Below, piece after piece: positions 26,893-35,158 of a stretch of 64,000 bases of DNA. Numbering within the stretch: the stretch's first letter is position 1; every line of letters starts with the position of its first letter. Position numbers and translations under genes: made by a program. The notes under the pieces are model-generated. The model saw only the letters and a list, made by a program, of their open reading frames with translations, was not told the DNA's origin and searched no databases. Origin of the DNA: Paenibacillus gorillae (lineage in GTDB: Bacteria > Bacillota > Bacilli > Paenibacillales > Paenibacillaceae); NCBI RefSeq assembly GCF_000513275.1, contig NZ_CBVJ010000118.1:1-64000 (forward strand). Direction: 5' to 3'.

Positions 26893-27798
26893 TTATTTCA
26901 ACAACCCTTGCTCTTGCAAGAACGCTTTTGCCACTTCGGCATACTCTTTCTTGTCGATATCAACTTGGGCGTTCAGCTTTTGTACCGTTGTGTTGTCGAG
27001 CTTAGCCGAAACGGCGTTCAGCACTTTAGCTACCTCCGGATCCTGCTCGTTCAGCTCGCCGCGAATAACTGGAGCTACGAAGTATGGAGGCCAGAATTTT
27101 TTGTCGTCTTCAAGCAGGACGAGATCCGGATTCGTCAAATCGCCGTCTGTCGTAAAACCAACTGTTACATCCGCCTCGCCATCCAGCGTTACGCGGTATT
27201 TGATGCCGTAGTCAAACAGCTTGATGCTTTTGAATTTCATTTCGCCATAGAACGCGTTCAAGCCTTTCAAGCCGTCCTCACGCTCTTCAAATTCAGGCAC
27301 AGCGCCCAAGTTCAGCTCAGGAGCCAGCTTGACCAGATCGGAAATTTTATAGAGGTTGTATTTCTCAGCCACTTTCTTCGTCGTTACGAGACCTTGCGAG
27401 TCATTCGCGTTCGTTGGCTCCAGCCATACGAGGTTAAACTTCTCTTTGTAGCCTTTCGCTACTTCGTCATATACGGCTTTGGCATCCGATTGCGGAGGCA
27501 GCTCCAGCACGTTGATCAGACCAGTGCCCGTATATTCCGGGTAAAAGTCGATGTCGCCTTTCTTAAGCGCTTCATGGGCAACGAGCGTGCCGCCGAGGTT
27601 CAGCTTGCGATCAACTTTATAACCGGCATTCTCAAGCGCGAGAGCATACATTTCGCCCAAAATCAGCGATTCGGTAAAGTTTTTGGACCCTACCTTGATA
27701 ACTTTCTTCCCGCCGGAGCCGCTATTGGATGAGCAAGCGCTGACGACCAGAATAATACTAATAAGTAAAGTTGCTAATACAGCTAATCTCTTTTTCAT
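26893..27798 (-). CDS. Quaternary-amine-binding lipoprotein (OpuCC/OsmX family)
   Basis: 301 residues with lipobox VVSACS (Cys22) and an OpuAC-type fold (VGSKNFTESLILGEMYALAL, GDIDFYPEYTGTGLINVLEL, TVGFTTDGDL). These proteins hold trimethylammonium ligands in an aromatic cage. Its place between the two permease genes, inside a catabolic cluster for a betaine of thiohistidine, makes ergothioneine the most likely ligand; glycine betaine, choline or carnitine are alternatives. Confidence 0.88.
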   Translation of the reverse strand: MKKRLAVLATLLISIILVVSACSSNSGSGGKKVIKVGSKNFTESLILGEMYALALENAGYKVDRKLNLGGTLVAHEALKKGDIDFYPEYTGTGLINVLELPPQSDAKAVYDEVAKGYKEKFNLVWLEPTNANDSQGLVTTKKVAEKYNLYKISDLVKLAPELNLGAVPEFEEREDGLKGLNAFYGEMKFKSIKLFDYGIKYRVTLDGEADVTVGFTTDGDLTNPDLVLLEDDKKFWPPYFVAPVIRGELNEQDPEVAKVLNAVSAKLDNTTVQKLNAQVDIDKKEYAEVAKAFLQEQGLLK

Positions 27799-27816
27799 GG
27801 AAAGACCCTCCTCAAT

Positions 27817-28461
27817 TTATGAACGCTGATATTTAACTGCCGCTCTTTCGATTCCTGCGAAACCGATTTCTGATAGAATGGCGAGCAATGCCACAGGCAA
27901 TGCCCCAACAAGCAACAGAGAGAACTTGTACATCCCGAGTCCGTTAATGATGAACGTTCCAAGCCCGCCTCCCCCGATAAATGCCGCCAAGGTGGCGCTG
28001 GCGACGACCTCCACTGCGGCTGTCTTCATGCCGGAAATCATCAGAGGCGCTGCAAGCGGCAGCTCGATCTTCCGCAGCAGCATACGCGGCCCCATGCCGA
28101 GGCCAGAGGCGGCTTCTATAATGGCGGGCTCTACGCCCCTGAAGCCCATATAAGTGTTAATGAGAATCGGCGGACAAGCCAGCAGCGTGAGCGCAATCAG
28201 AGCGGGTGCAAAGCCGGTTCCCATAATCGGCAATATAATGACAAGCACAGCCAGACTGGGAATGACACGCAGCGAATTGAACAAGCCCATGATCGGCCCG
28301 GTCAGCCATTGCTTCTTGGCGCATAAAATGCCAAGCGGTATACAAATAACGGCAGCGATAAGGAGTGCGTATAGACTCAGAGACAGATGTACCCGAACCG
28401 CCTCCCAGAAACGGTCGCTGTTCGCTACTATATAATCGTAGGCACCGAGGAAAACATTCAC
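27817..28461 (-). CDS. Quaternary-amine ABC transporter permease (OpuCB type)
   Basis: About 214 residues, six membrane segments, docking loop IEAASGLGMGPRMLLRKIELPL. GTG 28461, eleven codons into the longest frame, is preceded by GGGAGG at ten bases and is the likely start. It is the first gene of the importer block and has its own promoter in the gap after the second hydrolase. Confidence 0.87.
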   Translation of the reverse strand: MNVFLGAYDYIVANSDRFWEAVRVHLSLSLYALLIAAVICIPLGILCAKKQWLTGPIMGLFNSLRVIPSLAVLVIILPIMGTGFAPALIALTLLACPPILINTYMGFRGVEPAIIEAASGLGMGPRMLLRKIELPLAAPLMISGMKTAAVEVVASATLAAFIGGGGLGTFIINGLGMYKFSLLLVGALPVALLAILSEIGFAGIERAAVKYQRS

Positions 28462-28493
28462 CTGAAATCGTCCTCCCTTCCTATTGATTATCA

Positions 28494-28546
28494 ATTATCA
28501 ATAATTAGTTACCAATATTATTAGTCTATATTTCCTATCATGTCAA
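28494..28546 (-). promoter_or_regulatory. Promoter P2 with operator-like motif, importer block
   Basis: Minus strand: TTGACA (28541-28546), 17-bp spacer, TAATAA (28518-28523), then TATTGGTA (28510-28517) and GTAACTAATTATTGATAAT (28494-28512). The same three-part layout stands before the urocanase homologue at 36828-36893, with 16 of 19 matches in the last motif. Probable IclR-controlled promoter. Confidence 0.7.
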
Positions 28547-28552
28547 TCGGAA

Positions 28553-29803
28553 TTATTGCGTTATGTCATTGGCAAGCCGGATTAGCGTATGAAGCAGGAC
28601 GTTCGCTCCGGCTTCGCAATCGTCAAGACTGCTCCACTCTTGCGGATGATGGCTGATTCCGTCCTTAGAGCGGATCAAGATCAGCCCCATATCCGTTATG
28701 CCGCTCATGACTACGGCATCATGACCCGCCCCGCATATCATCCGATGCTCGGGTATATCCAGAGTACCACAGCTGGCGGATATCGCGGCCATAACCGAAT
28801 CGGCGGATTGCACGGGGTCCGCGCCATCTATGATACGGATAGCTGCTTCCAGCCCCCGCTCATCGGCCACCCGATTGACGGCGGACTCCATCGCCCTTGC
28901 CATCTCTGCGAGCGAATCCAGCCGTTCGTGGCGGACATCTAGCGTGAACATCACTTCGCCGGGGATGACATTGATTGCACCCGGGCTTATTTGAAATGTG
29001 CCCGCAGTTGCAACGCCGTCAGCCTGCAATGCGATCCGCTCCGCCGCAAGTATGGCTTCGGCTGCAGCGGCCATCGGATCGCGTCGCAGCTTCATCGGCG
29101 TTGTGCCGGCATGATCGGCTCTTCCCCTCAAGCGCACCTCCAGCCAGCGATGACCATAGATTGCTGTAGCGATGCCTACGGGAATCTCTTGATCCTCCAG
29201 AACGCGGCCCTGCTCGATATGAAGCTCGACATAGGCTTTGATCTCATCTCTGCCGCGTGCGGCTTGCGACGCCTTATGCGGTTTCAAGTTTGCCCGTTCC
29301 ATAGCCTCTTTAAGCGTGATGCCGGAAAAATCAGTCAACTCCAGCCAAGCCTCATCCCAGCTGCCAGCCATCGCCCGGCTGCCGAAGTAGCCTGCTCCGA
29401 AGCGGACGCCTTCCTCATCGGTGAAACAAATGACCTCCAGCGGACGGGAATGGCGAATGCCTTGCTCCTTCACAGTGCGAAGCGCTTCGATTCCGCTCAA
29501 TACGCCTAACGGCCCGTCGAACCGTCCTGCCTGAATGACGGAATCAATATGCGAGCCGGTCGCCACAGCTCCCGTGATTTCACCTTCGAGACGGCCAATC
29601 AAGTTGCCCGCCTCATCTTGTCTGACGGTTAGTCCCGCATCCTTCATCAAGTGGACTATGAACTGACGGGCTTCCAGTTCAGCTTCGCTTAGTGACAGTC
29701 GTGTAACACCGCCGCTGCTGGCATCTGCTCCGATCTCGCCTAACTGCTGCAGCAAATGCCACAGCCTCTCACGGTTAATCCTTAGGGTTGCCGTCTCACT
29801 CAT
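28553..29803 (-). CDS. M20-family amidohydrolase (N-carbamoyl-L-amino-acid hydrolase/allantoate amidohydrolase type), second paralogue
   Basis: 416 residues with the two-metal site of the family: His in TGSHIDSV, Asp in GRFDGPLGV, Glu pair in TDEEGVRFG, His in LHIEQGR and His in GAGHDAVV. Such enzymes open N-carbamoyl amino acids to the amino acid, CO2 and ammonia. Overlaps the preceding hydrolase by four bases. In the proposed pathway one of the two paralogues should release L-glutamate from N-carbamoyl-L-glutamate; why two are kept is open (different stereochemistry or a second ureido substrate are possible). Confidence 0.87.
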   Translation of the reverse strand: MSETATLRINRERLWHLLQQLGEIGADASSGGVTRLSLSEAELEARQFIVHLMKDAGLTVRQDEAGNLIGRLEGEITGAVATGSHIDSVIQAGRFDGPLGVLSGIEALRTVKEQGIRHSRPLEVICFTDEEGVRFGAGYFGSRAMAGSWDEAWLELTDFSGITLKEAMERANLKPHKASQAARGRDEIKAYVELHIEQGRVLEDQEIPVGIATAIYGHRWLEVRLRGRADHAGTTPMKLRRDPMAAAAEAILAAERIALQADGVATAGTFQISPGAINVIPGEVMFTLDVRHERLDSLAEMARAMESAVNRVADERGLEAAIRIIDGADPVQSADSVMAAISASCGTLDIPEHRMICGAGHDAVVMSGITDMGLILIRSKDGISHHPQEWSSLDDCEAGANVLLHTLIRLANDITQ

Positions 29804-31059
29804 TCGGCCACCTGCTCGCCATGTGCATCAAAGGCCAGCAACGCCGAGCCAAGCGCCTCCGTACCTGCTGCCACATCGGCATAGTCCGTCCACTCCTCCG
29901 GGCAATGGCTTCTGCCGTCCTTACTCGGCACGAAGATCATTCCGATCGGCGCAATCCGCGCAAGCTGATTGGCGTCATGCCCCGCCCCGCTTGGAAGATA
30001 CACGGAAGGAGCAACAGCGGCGCAGGCTTGCATGACCTGCTCCAGCACGGCGGCTTCCACTTGCACCGCATCTGAGCGCGACAAGATTTCAATCGTCAGC
30101 TGGAGACCGCGATTCGCAGCGATGACGGCTGCTTCCGCAGCAAAAGCGTCATACACAGCTTCCACGATGCTCCGGTCCAGCGAGCGGATTTCGAGCTCGA
30201 ACCGGACAAGTCCAGGCACAACATTCGAAGCGTTTGGTTCATTAGCGATTTTACCGATGGTGCCTACCGCATCCTTCGCATGGCTTAGGCAGTGGCGTTC
30301 GAAGGCCAATCCGATTTCGCAAAAGCCGGCCAATGCATCATTGCGCATATTCATCGGCGTCGTGCCAGCATGGTTTGGCGCGCCCTCCAGCGTCACGCGG
30401 CAGCGCTGGATGCCGACGATGCCCTGCACTGCACCTAGACGGTGGCCCGTCTGCTCCAATACCGGGCCTTGCTCAATGTGCAGCTCCAGATAGAGTGCGA
30501 CATCACCCGGTTTTCTGGCTTGCTCCGCAAGCGCGGCAACATCGCCTCCCTGCCGGTTGATCGCATCCGCGAGCTTCAATCCGGTATGGTCGCGAAGCTC
30601 CAGCATCTCGGTGGACAAATTGCCGACCATCCCGCGGCTGCCAATCGTCGAGAGGCCGAATTCGCTTGGCTCCTCCGCCGTAAAATCAACTACTTGAAGA
30701 GGATGGCGAAGACGAATACCCGTTTCTTGCAGACGTCGCGCAATTTCGATTCCCGCCAGTACGCCGATAATTCCGTCAAAGCGCCCGCCCCCCGTAACCG
30801 TATCGGTATGGGAGCCGATCAGAATCGGCGGCAAATCGGGATCGCTTCCGGGCAGGCTTCCAATCAGATTGGAGGCGGCATCAATCGACGTGGACAAGCC
30901 CGCTTGCTGCATTTGCTCCGCCAGCCATTCTCGCCCTCTGTCGTAATACTCGGTAAACGGCCGCCGGGTCCAGCCCGGCTTGGAAGCATCCCGGAACTCA
31001 GACAACTGCTCAATGCTTGCCTGAAGTCTGGGTACATCGGGAACCAATTTTTCGCCCAT
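29800..31059 (-). CDS. M20-family amidohydrolase (N-carbamoyl-L-amino-acid hydrolase type), first paralogue
   Basis: About 419 residues. Metal motifs: IGSHTDTV, GRFDGIIGV, TAEEPSEFG, LHIEQGP, GAGHDAN. Compared with the downstream paralogue it has PSEFG instead of GVRFG after the Glu pair, suggesting a different substrate pocket. ATG 31059 is 25 bp past the hydantoinase stop and follows GGAGGAG; the frame extending to 31122 overlaps the hydantoinase and is less likely. Candidate for the N-carbamoylglutamate step. Confidence 0.86.
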   Translation of the reverse strand: MGEKLVPDVPRLQASIEQLSEFRDASKPGWTRRPFTEYYDRGREWLAEQMQQAGLSTSIDAASNLIGSLPGSDPDLPPILIGSHTDTVTGGGRFDGIIGVLAGIEIARRLQETGIRLRHPLQVVDFTAEEPSEFGLSTIGSRGMVGNLSTEMLELRDHTGLKLADAINRQGGDVAALAEQARKPGDVALYLELHIEQGPVLEQTGHRLGAVQGIVGIQRCRVTLEGAPNHAGTTPMNMRNDALAGFCEIGLAFERHCLSHAKDAVGTIGKIANEPNASNVVPGLVRFELEIRSLDRSIVEAVYDAFAAEAAVIAANRGLQLTIEILSRSDAVQVEAAVLEQVMQACAAVAPSVYLPSGAGHDANQLARIAPIGMIFVPSKDGRSHCPEEWTDYADVAAGTEALGSALLAFDAHGEQVAE

Positions 31060-31084
31060 TCCGGTCACTCTCCTCCGAATGTTA

Positions 31085-32458
31085 TTAACGCTGATGCTCG
31101 GCTTTAATGAATTGGCCGACACCAGGCTTGCCGGTCACAACGCCAGCTTCATAAACTGTCGTACCTCTTACGAAGGTATGCGTAACCTTCCCTTGCATTT
31201 CCATTCCGTTGTAAGGACTCCAGCCTGCGCTGGAATGAAGCTCCTGCTCATCCATCGTCCAGGCAACCGTCGGGTCAATAATGACGAAGTCTGCGTCATA
31301 ACCTTCCTTCAAGCGGCCTTTGCGATGACCGAGACCAAACACGTCGGCAGGCCTTTGACATAGCAGCCGAACCAGATCGGTCAGCGACAGCTTGCCCTTC
31401 GCTACGCCCTCGCTATAAATGACGGGCAGCAGGTTTTCGACGCCAGGAGCGCCGGAGGCATTATTGAAAATATCGGCATCTGATTTGCGCTCCAGCAGCC
31501 ATGGCGCATGGTCGGACGTAATCATATCGATTGTGCCGGCTTTCGCAAGCTCCCATAGGCCGTCAACATCCTGCTTCGTACGAAGCGGCGGATTGATCTT
31601 GCCCTTCGCCTTCAAGCGTGGCATATCATCCTCGCTAAGCGTCAAATAATGCGTGCACGTCTCCGCTGTCACCCTTGCACCCAGCGAACGGAAATACTCT
31701 GCCAGCTGGAAAATACGCGGGTACGTACAGTGATAGAGATGCAGCTTCACGCCCGTCTCGTAAGCCAGCTCCATCACCGTCAGTGCAGCTACCGATTCGC
31801 TTACTTTGGGCCGGCTGCGGTTATGCGACCGAGGGTCGCTGCCCTCTGAGCGGTGCTTGTCGATGTAGCGCCGAACGATTTCATCATTTTCCGCATGAAC
31901 GCCTACCGGACAGCCCGTCTCCGCAATAACGGCGAACGAATCAAGAAGCTGCCCGTCGTCGATGCGCGGGAAGCGAAAGGAGTCGGTGTTGAACATCGAC
32001 ACTTTAAAGCCGCAGGCTCCCGCTTCCGCCAATTGGCGGATATGCTCATAGCCGTCCTGCTTGTGAATCGTTACCAGCATCGCCATATCGACAACAGACT
32101 GCTGCTCCAGCAGCTGCCGTTTCTCCTCGAACTGCTCTAACGTGCAGATCATACCTGTTGCATCGTAAGGCATTTCGATAATCGTCGTCACGCCGCCTGC
32201 GGCTGCCGATTCGCTCGCCTTCTGAAAGCCTTCGTCCAAGGAGCTGTAACAGTGAACATGGGCATCAACAGCACCGGGAAGCACGAAGCTGCCCTCCGCA
32301 TGAACGACTTTGGCTGCTGAGGCTTCGGCAAAGGCGGCATCGCCGATTTTGCCGATGGCGGTAATCACACCGTCCTTCACGCCCACTGCCGAGTCATAAG
32401 ACACACCTTCCGGCAGCACTATGTTTCCGTATATAAGGAGATCAAAGGATGGATTCAT
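31085..32458 (-). CDS. Hydantoinase/allantoinase-type cyclic amidohydrolase
   Basis: 457 residues of the amidohydrolase superfamily: HxH in DAHVHCY, a Lys in GFKVSM that can be carboxylated to bridge two metals, His in GVHAEN and LYHCTY, Asp in SDHAPW. The family opens hydantoin, dihydropyrimidine or allantoin rings. In this cluster the expected substrate is hydantoin-5-propionate, giving N-carbamoylglutamate. ATG 32458 overlaps the lyase gene by 17 bp and has GGAGAAG upstream. Allantoinase activity is the alternative, but no other purine genes are present. Confidence 0.87.
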   Translation of the reverse strand: MNPSFDLLIYGNIVLPEGVSYDSAVGVKDGVITAIGKIGDAAFAEASAAKVVHAEGSFVLPGAVDAHVHCYSSLDEGFQKASESAAAGGVTTIIEMPYDATGMICTLEQFEEKRQLLEQQSVVDMAMLVTIHKQDGYEHIRQLAEAGACGFKVSMFNTDSFRFPRIDDGQLLDSFAVIAETGCPVGVHAENDEIVRRYIDKHRSEGSDPRSHNRSRPKVSESVAALTVMELAYETGVKLHLYHCTYPRIFQLAEYFRSLGARVTAETCTHYLTLSEDDMPRLKAKGKINPPLRTKQDVDGLWELAKAGTIDMITSDHAPWLLERKSDADIFNNASGAPGVENLLPVIYSEGVAKGKLSLTDLVRLLCQRPADVFGLGHRKGRLKEGYDADFVIIDPTVAWTMDEQELHSSAGWSPYNGMEMQGKVTHTFVRGTTVYEAGVVTGKPGVGQFIKAEHQR

Positions 32459-34007
32459 TGCGTTCTTCTCCTTCCGTATTTAAGCCTTGGCGAACGAGCG
32501 CATAGACGGCGCTAATATCCGGAGTTAATGGACGGTCAACCGTCAATGGGGGCACGACGCTGCGAATTTGCTCGTACAGAACGGTTGAGGCTGTGCTCAA
32601 ATCCGCCTGGGAGCCGCGCAGATCAATCGCTTGCGCAGCATGCATGGCTTCAATTCCGAGAATATAGTATAAATGATCGATAATTTCGGCCGTCTTGCGA
32701 ATGACAAGCGGCGTATTGTTCGCATGATCCTCGATATCGCCTGCAATGGCGAAATAGTCCGCCGACACCGGATTGGAGAGCAAACGGATCTCCGCATCCA
32801 GTGACGTATACGTCTTCTGCAGCGTACCGAATGCGATCGTCCCCGGACTTGGCGCTAGAAACCGGCCAAGACCAGTGAAGGATGGCGTGCCCAGCTTAAG
32901 CGAGCGGTAGCAGGAAATTTTCGACACATGACTAAGCGCAATCGCGAATGATTCGAACGCTATCGTCCATGACGTCACATCGAAGTTGGAGGAAGGAACG
33001 ACTCTTCTCTCATCAATCAGTACGCAGGGATTATCATCGGAGCCATTCAATTGAATGAGCAGTTGACTGGTCGCAAACGCCAGCGCATCACGCGCAGCCC
33101 CGTGCACATGGCAGGCGCTGCGGAAGCTCAGCGGATCCTGAATGCGGTCGGTGCGATCCATCGCCTCCAGAGCCCCGCCGCGCAGCCGCCTTCTAACGTT
33201 GGCTGCGCTTATTGCAGCGCCCTCGAACGGCCTAACCCGGAACAGCCCTTCTTCGAACGGACTTGTGCAGCCCTGCAGCGCTTCCAGCGACAACGTGAAT
33301 ATCGCATCAGCTGTGTCCAGCAGCCGGAGCGCCGAAGCCGCAACAAGCGCCGCCGTTCCCGAAGAAAGCGCATTGGAGCTGACGATCGCAAGCGCATCCT
33401 TAGGACCAAGCCGGCCCATCGGAACGAGGCCTGCCGCTTGAAAGGCGTCGGCAGCCGTTATCGTCGCGTCCTTGTAAATAACGTCGCCTTCGCCGAGTAT
33501 GGCCTGCCCGATATGGGATAGCACCGAGATATCAGCGGCTCCCACCGATCCGCGGAGCGGAATTAGCGGATGGATGCCGGCATTCAGCATATCGCGGTAC
33601 ATGAAGACGATTGCAGGCTGCATGCCAGTGCAGCCCACCAGCAGCGAGTTCAGTCTGGCCGTCATAATTGCCCGGACCTGCGCTACGGACGCAAACGGCC
33701 CTACAGCGGCGGAATGGGAATAGATTAAGTTCCGATTAAACGTCTCATACATCTCGGGCGTAATCTCGCAGTCTTTATTCAGTCCGACCCCGCGGTTCAA
33801 GCCATAAATCGGCATGCCTCCGGCAGCAAGCTCATGGATTAAGTGATGCGCTTCCTCCACCCGCTTCACAGCCAAATCCGCCAGCTCTACACGATAATGA
33901 TCAACGGCTATCTGCTCCAGCTCGCGAATCGAAAGATGCTGTCCGTCCAGTACGATGACGCGATCCGTCTTGTTGTCCTGTTGTTTCCCCTCTGCTATGT
34001 CGTTCAT
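32442..34007 (-). CDS. Ergothionase-like lyase of the histidine ammonia-lyase fold, MIO triad absent
   Basis: About 521 residues, all-helical lyase fold of the HAL/PAL family (YGLNRGVGLNKD near residue 70, SHSAAVG, RLNSLLVGCTG). Where HAL and PAL have GASGDLAPL, whose Ala-Ser-Gly forms the MIO cofactor, this protein reads GSVGAADISVL (codons at 33531-33551). Without the Ser and Gly no MIO can form. Ergothionase eliminates trimethylamine, a good leaving group, from ergothioneine using acid-base catalysis, so loss of MIO fits it. Histidine deamination is therefore unlikely. ATG 34007 follows GAAGGTG; nine upstream codons in the longer frame are ignored. Confidence 0.82.
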   Translation of the reverse strand: MNDIAEGKQQDNKTDRVIVLDGQHLSIRELEQIAVDHYRVELADLAVKRVEEAHHLIHELAAGGMPIYGLNRGVGLNKDCEITPEMYETFNRNLIYSHSAAVGPFASVAQVRAIMTARLNSLLVGCTGMQPAIVFMYRDMLNAGIHPLIPLRGSVGAADISVLSHIGQAILGEGDVIYKDATITAADAFQAAGLVPMGRLGPKDALAIVSSNALSSGTAALVAASALRLLDTADAIFTLSLEALQGCTSPFEEGLFRVRPFEGAAISAANVRRRLRGGALEAMDRTDRIQDPLSFRSACHVHGAARDALAFATSQLLIQLNGSDDNPCVLIDERRVVPSSNFDVTSWTIAFESFAIALSHVSKISCYRSLKLGTPSFTGLGRFLAPSPGTIAFGTLQKTYTSLDAEIRLLSNPVSADYFAIAGDIEDHANNTPLVIRKTAEIIDHLYYILGIEAMHAAQAIDLRGSQADLSTASTVLYEQIRSVVPPLTVDRPLTPDISAVYALVRQGLNTEGEERNESIL

Positions 34008-34059
34008 TCGAGACACCTTCTTCGTTGAAGTCAAAAACCCGGCTAGCTCACTCTGCCCC

Positions 34060-35158
34060 TTATTCGATGCCCTTCAGACCATATTCCGCCAGCGAAATAC
34101 CAAGCGCTTTCTCTACCTCTGGATAAACAGTCGGGTCCTTCACGCTGGAGCTCAGCGGCACAAATTGCTTGTCGATTGCAAACAAAGCCAGCTCCATGCC
34201 CTCTTGCACGCCGCCAACGCTAATTGGAAGACCCGTAGCCGCTTCGAAGGTCGTAATAACGTCCGGATAAGTCGTCAAACGATTGCCCTCGGCGTCATCT
34301 ACTGCCATATATTCATTCATGACATGCAGCGTCAACTGCCCGCCCTGTCCGTCTTCCATCGTAATTGTGCCGATATCGAAGGCGCCGGAGTAATGAACGT
34401 CCTTCTTCAGCACTTTGCCGCGTCCGATGATGCGGCCGTTCGATTTTTTTACATACGGTATCCATAATAGCTTCAGCACCATGCGCCTCCGCTTCAATCA
34501 TGGCGTAGCCCAGTTCCAGCGCCAGTGTAATGCCTCCGATCGCCGCGTGCTCCTTCACATAGGAAGCCGGAATCGGATGACGCGCAGAAGCGATGAAGCC
34601 GCCCGACATATCAGATGCTGTCCGCAAAATATTGGATGTCTTCGCCGGAGTGCCTTTAACGACAAGCTCCAAGTAAGAGCCTGTATCTCTTCTGCCGCCT
34701 ACGACAACTTGAATCGTCTCGTAGTCGGTGCGGGAAGCAAGCCCCATGGAGCCCATCTTGCCCGTCGGATGCGCCCGGATATCGCCAGTAGCGTCTACGA
34801 CGACCAAGCCAAGCGCTGCTGCAGGCAGCCAGCCGTTAATCGTGCTGGACATGCCGTTCTGAGGTGTCATAATGCCGACGACTTTGCCGTCAAAATTGTC
34901 CATGAGCAGCTGTACCGCTTTAATATAATCGACGCCCCACATTTCCCACTCGTTGCCTGCAGGCGCGCCAATTGCTGTCGCTGTTACGATAATTGCATCG
35001 TCTGGAAGCTCATCAACCGATACCAGCTTTGGCCGGCCAATGCCTACTGCAGCTCCGCCGATTTCGAGGCCATGATCAACCCAGCCGCCGCCGCCGGAAG
35101 CGAATACCGCTCCTCCTCTTACCGCAGCCTGTACATCCTTTATCGTTAATTCACGCAT
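34060..35158 (-). pseudogene. DUF917 / S-methyl-thiohydantoin-desulfurase family protein, split by a frameshift
   Basis: Residues 1-238 (SGGGGWVDHGLEIGG, VTATAIGAPAGNEWEMWGVD, TGDIRAHPTGKMGSMGLASR) are read from ATG 35158; the C-terminal third (SNGRIIGRGKVLKKDVHYSG, VMNEYMAVDDAEGNRLTTYP) continues in another frame. The break is an A7 run (T7 at 34444-34450 on the plus strand); removing one A restores a protein of about 365 residues, the usual family length. In the ergothioneine pathway a new enzyme type removes sulfur from the thiohydantoin; this family is the natural candidate. The start overlaps the urocanase stop (TAATG). Whether the indel is real decides whether the pathway works. Confidence 0.83.

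Noticed and set aside
25218..28461. Osmoprotectant OpuC system
   Set aside because: Family match is real, but the cluster context and the missing second CBS repeat make a nutrient importer more likely. Kept only as alternative.
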